Below are positions 7,561 to 10,451 of a DNA stretch of 10,451 nt, piece after piece. The DNA is taken from NCBI GenBank assembly GCA_001831055.1, contig MIDO01000120.1, positions 1 through 10,451 of the forward strand. Reading direction: 5' to 3'. Source of the DNA: Verrucomicrobia bacterium GWC2_42_7. GTDB lineage: Bacteria > Verrucomicrobiota > Verrucomicrobiia > Opitutales > GWC2-42-7-A. The notes below the pieces were generated by a model. That model did not search any database and was not told the DNA's origin. It saw only the letters and a program-made list of their open reading frames with translations. Position numbers and translations under genes: made by a program. How positions within the stretch are numbered: the stretch's first letter is position 1; every line of letters starts with the position of its first letter.

Positions 7561-7742
7561 TAAAACGCATTGAAACTGAATACAGTCTTTTGTTTTGGGG
7601 AGACTTCTCATCCATCGCACAATAAAACCGTAAGATTTTGATTGTGCGTTTATTAAAAGTGCTTCCTGAAAAGGCTCAGAAAGCATTCTTCTCCTCAGAA
7701 AGAAGTGTTTCCGCGTATCTATTCAATGCTATTTGCTATAAT
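7558..7742 (+). repeat. Direct repeat, copy 2 (partner 3281-3446)
   Basis: Same orientation and block order as copy 1: block 1 at 7558-7622, block 2 at 7681-7724, then a weaker shared stretch (ATTC..ATGCTATT..CTATA) to about 7742. The spacer carries a terminator-like hairpin absent from copy 1. The right end overlaps the 3' tail of the recombinase relic on the minus strand. Recombination between the two copies would remove about 4.3 kb, that is, the whole large-protein gene. Confidence 0.8.
7616..7648 (+). terminator. Likely Rho-independent terminator after the large gene
   Basis: CGCACAATAAAA (7616-7627) pairs with TTTT (7636-7639), a bulged G, and ATTGTGCG (7641-7648): 12 pairs around an eight-base loop. 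GTTTATT, a short T-rich tract, follows on the plus strand. It sits 56 bases past the stop at 7560, the right place to end transcription of the large gene. The minus strand lacks a T-run. Confidence 0.5.
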
Positions 7743-7932
7743 AGGCAATCTTCTATAGCGAAGGGAACTATAGAGGGTTTGCTTTGAGATTTTGTAGCTT
7801 CCTAGCGATTTCATTGACTGTCAGGGGACCTTCTCTGTAGAGTGCTTGGGCAAGGGCAAGCAGTGGTTTTTGCCTTTCTCGAATGAGGTCTCGCTCAAAG
7901 TCGGACAACGATGCAAATATATTCAAAATCAA
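7719..7932 (-). pseudogene. Relic of a serine recombinase (resolvase/invertase), C-terminal part only
   Basis: On the minus strand, nt 7920 downwards reads IFASLSDFERDLIRER, the hallmark end of the serine recombinase catalytic domain and its long E helix. It then jumps to LLALAQALYREGPLTVNEIARKL, the start of the DNA-binding helix-turn-helix. The usual AGLAAARARGRKGGRP-like hinge of about 20 residues is missing, which indicates an internal deletion. After KL the frame slips: the original frame gives QNLKANPL and a stop at 7768-7770, while the neighbouring frame gives KISKQTLYSSLRYRR, the expected recognition helix, and ends at 7719-7721. The whole N-terminal catalytic part with the active-site serine is absent and replaced by Sel1-gene sequence. 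It cannot be functional. Such enzymes belong to transposons, inversion switches or plasmids; which one cannot be told here. Confidence 0.85.
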
Positions 7933-8175
7933 AACTGAAACCAGTCATCTGATTTTCTCTTGTCTGGATCTATACCACTAACTCCATCACGATAAATCAC
8001 ACCGAGGCGCTTACAGGCGCTTGAATGTCCCTGTTCTGCAGTCAATTCAATGGACGATCCATCCTCTAGCATCTAGAGAAATTCCCCGACCCTCAATATA
8101 GCAAATCCCTAATAAATACAGGGACTCTGAACCACCTAAGTCAACCCCCTTTTTAAGATATAGAATTGCTTCATC
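7929..8175 (-). pseudogene. Broken seventh repeat and original C-terminus of the Sel1 gene
   Basis: Directly after the TAA at 8176-8178 the same frame continues DEAILYLKKGVDLGGSES, LYLLGICYIEGRGI and further, a full match to the preceding Sel1 units. The stop stands where every other unit has a TAT codon (HKYAEAIPYL versus HK-stop-DEAILYL), so it is a TAT-to-TAA type nonsense change. Near 8049-8053 one T is missing compared with the other units (CGTCCATTGAA against CGTCTATTTGAA), which shifts the frame. The shifted frame then reads IELTAEQGHSSACKRLG and IYRDGVSGIDPDKRKSDDWF, ending with TGA at 7929-7931. The last residues may already belong to the junction with the recombinase relic. Confidence 0.85.
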
Positions 8176-9747
8176 TTATTTATGTTCATCGAAGGAAGCT
8201 TCACCTAAATTTGCAATCGCCCTTGGGTTTCCCTGCCTTGCAGCCAATTCAAATAGACGAATTCCTTCGACACTATCTTGTATAACGCCCCATCCGTTAA
8301 TGTAGCAAAGCCCTAGTCCAAACTGAGCCTCTGAATCGCCTAATTCCGCCCCTCTTTTTAGATACGGAATAGCTTCAGCATATTTGTGTTCATTGGATAA
8401 AATCGTGCCCAAATTTGCAATCGCCTTTGGGTGTCCCTGTTCTGCAGCTAACTTAAATAGACGAATTCCTTCGGCACTATCTTGCATAACGCCCCATCCG
8501 TTAATGTAGCAAAGCCCTAAGGAGTTCAGAGACTCTGATTGGCCTAATTCCGCCCCTCTTTTTAGATACGGAATAGCTTCAGCATATTTGTGTTCATTGG
8601 ATAAAACTGCGCCCAAATTTGCAATCGCCCTTGAGTGTCCCTGTCTTGCAGCCAGTTCAAATAGACGAATTCCTTCGGCACTATCTTGCATAACGCCCAA
8701 TCCTTTAATATAGCAAACCCCTAAGGAGTTCAGAGCTTCTGATTGGCCTAATTCCACCCCTCTTTTTAGATACGGGATGGCTTCAGTATATTTGTGCTCA
8801 TTGTATAAAGCTACACCCAAGTTCCCAATAGCCTTTGGGTGTCCCTGTCTTGCAGCCAGTTCAAATAGACGAATTCCTTCGGCTCTATCTTGCATAACGC
8901 CCCATCCTTTAATATAGCAAACCCCTAATAAGTACAGGGACTCTGAATCGCCTAGCTCAGCCACTCTTTTTAGATACGGAATGGCTTCAGCATATTTGTC
9001 TTCATTGTAGAAAACTGCGCCCAAAGTTGCAATGGCCCTTGGGTTTCCCTGTCTTGCAGCCAGTTCAAATAAACGAATTCCTTCGGCACTATCTTGCATA
9101 ACGCCCCATCCTTTAATGTAGCAAAGTCCTAGTCCAAACTGAGCCTCTGAATCGCCTAATTCCGCCCCTTTCTGAAGATACGGAACGGCTTCAGCATATT
9201 TGTCTTCATTGGATAAAATTGTGCCCAAATTTGCAATCGCCCTTGAGTGTCCCTGTCTTGCAGCCAATTCAAATAGACGAATTCCTTCGACACTATCTTG
9301 CATAACACCCCATCCTTTAATGTAACAAAGCCCTAATAAGTTCTGGGACTCTGAATCGCCTAATTCAGCCCCCTTTTTAAGGTACGGGATCGCTTCATCA
9401 TATTTGCCTTCATTGAAAAAACGTATTCCTAAACTTGTAGGGGCTCGCATGTCTTCTTTTCCCTGAGCATTAGAAGAAGTTAATATTCCACTGGCTTCCA
9501 TTGCAGCAATGAATTGATCTCTATCCATATTTACTTCAAGGAATAATGGTTCCCTTAATTGAATACCATTAAAACTGGAACCTCCCGAAAAACTTATGCT
9601 TTTCCCGCCTCTAATTCCTCCAATGGCAACAAAAGTATCTCCGTGAACAACGGTTCCAATTTTTGTGTTAAATTCCTCATGCCAAGCAAAGGCATTGCTG
9701 GTAAAAAACAACAATGCGAGTAAAGCTACTTTTCTTAACGTGATCAT
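8176..9747 (-). CDS. Exported Sel1-repeat protein, C-terminally truncated
   Basis: 523 residues. A Sec signal peptide MITLRKVALLALLFF...AFA is followed by W, with a good AxA cleavage site at 21/22, so the product is periplasmic or secreted. Residues 22-115 form an N-terminal region I cannot name (glycine/serine-rich GGKSISFSGGSSF). Residues 116-523 are six tandem 68-residue units. Each combines a TPR-like helix pair (YAEAIPYLKRGAELGDSEAQ) and a Sel1 hallmark (LGLCYIKGWGVMQDSAEGI, LFELAARQG). Sel1/TPR solenoids bind other proteins, and in host-associated bacteria they often act at the host interface (family knowledge; the partner is unknown). Start choice: AAAGGA at 9756-9761, eight bases before ATG, plus the signal peptide. 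A nonsense codon ends the frame after unit six; a seventh unit follows in decayed form. Because the missing part is only a repeat and a short tail, the shortened protein could still fold and function. Confidence 0.88.
   Translation of the reverse strand: MITLRKVALLALLFFTSNAFAWHEEFNTKIGTVVHGDTFVAIGGIRGGKSISFSGGSSFNGIQLREPLFLEVNMDRDQFIAAMEASGILTSSNAQGKEDMRAPTSLGIRFFNEGKYDEAIPYLKKGAELGDSESQNLLGLCYIKGWGVMQDSVEGIRLFELAARQGHSRAIANLGTILSNEDKYAEAVPYLQKGAELGDSEAQFGLGLCYIKGWGVMQDSAEGIRLFELAARQGNPRAIATLGAVFYNEDKYAEAIPYLKRVAELGDSESLYLLGVCYIKGWGVMQDRAEGIRLFELAARQGHPKAIGNLGVALYNEHKYTEAIPYLKRGVELGQSEALNSLGVCYIKGLGVMQDSAEGIRLFELAARQGHSRAIANLGAVLSNEHKYAEAIPYLKRGAELGQSESLNSLGLCYINGWGVMQDSAEGIRLFKLAAEQGHPKAIANLGTILSNEHKYAEAIPYLKRGAELGDSEAQFGLGLCYINGWGVIQDSVEGIRLFELAARQGNPRAIANLGEASFDEHK
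8179..9402 (-). repeat. Six tandem 204-bp repeats encoding the Sel1 units
   Basis: The period is exactly 204 bp (68 codons) with no gaps: units start at about 9402, 9198, 8994, 8790, 8586 and 8382 on the minus strand. Long stretches are identical between units, for example the segments encoding EGIRLFELAARQG. Shared variants are shuffled: units 2 and 6 share FGLGLCYI, while units 4 and 5 share the LGQSE form. This points to recent duplication or gene conversion. A seventh, mutated unit occupies 7975-8178. Confidence 0.9.
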
Positions 9748-9755
9748 GTCATTAT

Positions 9756-9761
9756 TCCTTT
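9756..9761 (-). promoter_or_regulatory. Ribosome binding site of the Sel1 gene
   Basis: AAAGGA on the minus strand, eight bases before the ATG at 9747. An ATG a few bases upstream (in AATAATGACATGA) is out of frame and stops at once, so the start at 9747 is well fixed. Confidence 0.75.
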
Positions 9762-9900
9762 CTAAATAAGTTTCTTATTGTTTCAGCTACACCGATAACT
9801 ATAACTTTGGGTCACCACCATAATTATTTTTTACATCTTGTCACGTTTTTTATTTCCTCGTCAAACAAAGTAACTCTATGTCACTATACTAAATAAACCG

Positions 9901-9920
9901 AGCAAAAGGATTCTTTCGCT
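9901..9920 (-). terminator. Possible terminator after the ATPase relic
   Basis: On the minus strand AGCGAAAG, loop AATC, CTTTTGCT forms an eight-pair stem with one G-T wobble, followed by CGGTTTATTT. It lies 57 bases beyond the relic's last stop (9977-9979) and before the Sel1 leader, so it would separate the two transcription units. The T tract is weak. Confidence 0.35.
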
Positions 9921-9976
9921 GAACTACTTTTCAACCCTTCCATTTAGACTTTATATCTGAACCAGTAACCATATTA

Positions 9977-10196
9977 TTAAGAATATAGCAACTCTGAAAA
10001 ATGCGCTGACAGCTCAGCTAATGGTAGCGTAATCAGTTTATCTTTAATCTCATATTTACGGGTTCCCTGGATATCCAATACAAAGATGATCAAGAGCAAT
10101 GTCTTTCATTGCAACAGTCATTGAACGAGTTGATTGAGGTGAATCTGAATACCTAAATTCAATCCCAACTCGTTTATTTTTTATACTAAAAATAGG
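9977..10196 (-). pseudogene. Relic of a DUF4143-type ATPase, C-terminal fragment with a frameshift
   Basis: On the minus strand from 10196 the frame reads IKNKRVGIEFRYSDSPQSTR then SMTVAMKDIALDHLCIGYPGN, followed by a stop at 10056-10058. Moving by one base at about 10059-10062 gives RKYEIKDKLITLPLAELS and ends at 9977-9979. The pattern (nuclease-like GIEFR..D.P..T.SM..A..D..LDHL, then YPG..Y.I....I..LPL..L) matches from memory the C-terminus of the AAA ATPases carrying DUF4143, often found in mobile or accessory DNA. The Walker motifs and most of the gene are absent: the frame closes with TGA at 10197-10199 on its upstream side. It is non-functional. The family call rests on pattern memory, not on an alignment. 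Confidence 0.65.
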
Positions 10197-10334
10197 TCAA
10201 TTTGAGTGCGTTGGACTACGGACTCACCTTCGGTCACGTAGGTATATACGCTCCCTCATTGCTCCCATTGCCCGCCTTCTCGAAAATTGAACTGATGATT
10301 TTCTTAGGGATCATAGGAAATGGCAAAGTTTTTT

Positions 10335-10405
10335 TCGCGAAAGCAAAACTCCTTTTTGGCGGGGGTGCTGGGAAACGCTTTTGGGTGACCAAAAGTAGTT
10401 TCCCC
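10335..10405 (-). repeat. Dispersed hairpin repeat, copy B (inverted relative to 2658-2726)
   Basis: Read on the minus strand, this matches copy A after alaS, with a 22-base identical core (CTTTTGGTCACCCAAAAG plus the next bases) and a weaker match on either side, including AAAAGGAG. On the plus strand the hairpin is GGGAAAC, GCTTTTGG, loop GTGA, CCAAAAG, TA, GTTTCCC. Compared with copy A the outer arms are longer on both sides together, so pairing is kept. The bases at 10438-10451 (GGGACCAAAAGCGG) resemble one arm again and may begin another copy beyond the edge. Confidence 0.75.
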
Positions 10406-10451
10406 GCAGTTTTTGGAGGCCTCCATTTTTTTGGGAAGGGACCAAAAGCGG

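Larger units (their letters stand above)
7561..8175. other. Gap between the large gene and the open Sel1 frame: repeat plus gene relics
   Basis: No intact gene lies in these 615 bases. They are explained by direct repeat copy 2 (7558-7742), a terminator-like hairpin (7616-7648), a minus-strand serine recombinase relic (7719-7932) and the broken end of the Sel1-repeat gene (7929-8175, minus). The two relics meet at 7929-7932, so almost every base from 7561 to 8175 has an assignable origin. Confidence 0.7.
9748..10451. other. Gene-free right end: Sel1 leader, ATPase relic and repeat DNA
   Basis: No intact gene is supported in 704 bases. 9748-9900 is the AT-rich leader of the Sel1 gene; on the minus strand a TTGACG (9859-9864) has no good -10 partner, so no promoter is called. 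9901-9920 is a terminator-like hairpin. 9977-10196 is an ATPase relic. From 10196 a plus-strand frame stays open to the window edge, but it runs through palindromes and the hairpin repeat and lacks an early start codon. 10414-10423 is the perfect palindrome GGAGGCCTCC. Confidence 0.6.

Noticed and set aside
8176..9747. CRISPR-like array in the regularly repeated 204-bp region
   Set aside because: The repeats are in-frame coding units of a Sel1 protein without short repeat/spacer alternation.
10004..10070. tRNA-like stretch: GCTGACAGCTCAG..GGTAGC followed by GGGTTCC
   Set aside because: The D-arm resemblance is striking, but no anticodon stem or acceptor stem forms, the T-loop lacks the expected TTCRA, and the stretch is better explained as the minus-strand ATPase relic.

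Overview
The window looks like a piece of a host-associated bacterial chromosome with a decaying accessory region. The only clear core gene is alaS at the left edge. From memory of family sequences, its product resembles the Verrucomicrobia/Lentisphaerae (PVC) type more than the classical Chlamydia type (NSPNLLFT-like N-terminus, YHHTFFEMLGNWSFG, and an insert before the NY.SDLF segment). That is a guess at phylum level, not an assignment. The secreted Sel1-repeat protein, the recombinase and ATPase relics and the many short dispersed repeats fit a symbiont or parasite of a eukaryote.

Layout. 1-2648 (+): alaS, cut by the left edge. 2649-2829: a hairpin repeat plus a second long palindrome. 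2830-3093 (+): an 87-residue SemiSWEET sugar transporter. 3094-3730: no intact gene, but one copy of a direct repeat (3281-3446) and a chain of hairpins. 3731-7240 (+): a very large, AT-rich gene for an exported helical-repeat protein of unknown function. Its natural C-terminus appears to continue in another frame to 7560, so the gene is probably frameshifted. 7558-7742: the second copy of the direct repeat, with a likely terminator. 7719-7932 (-): the relic of a serine recombinase. 7929-9747 (-): an exported Sel1-repeat gene. It is open for six near-identical 68-residue units; the seventh unit is cut off by a nonsense codon and a one-base deletion. 9977-10196 (-): a frameshifted C-terminal relic of a DUF4143-type ATPase. 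10200-10451: repeat and palindrome DNA, including an inverted copy of the repeat found just after alaS.

How the parts relate. alaS is housekeeping and SemiSWEET is a stand-alone nutrient carrier. The two large accessory genes both start with Sec-type signal peptides and are built from helical repeats, so both products probably act outside the cytoplasm, perhaps at the host interface (inference). The segment after SemiSWEET is a mosaic. Direct repeats bracket the large gene, a recombinase relic abuts the broken Sel1 end, and inverted repeats bracket almost the whole accessory block (2661-10405). I see no intact mobile element, tRNA, rRNA or CRISPR array. The best leads are the unknown large exported protein with its frameshifted C-terminus and the repeat pairs that frame it.
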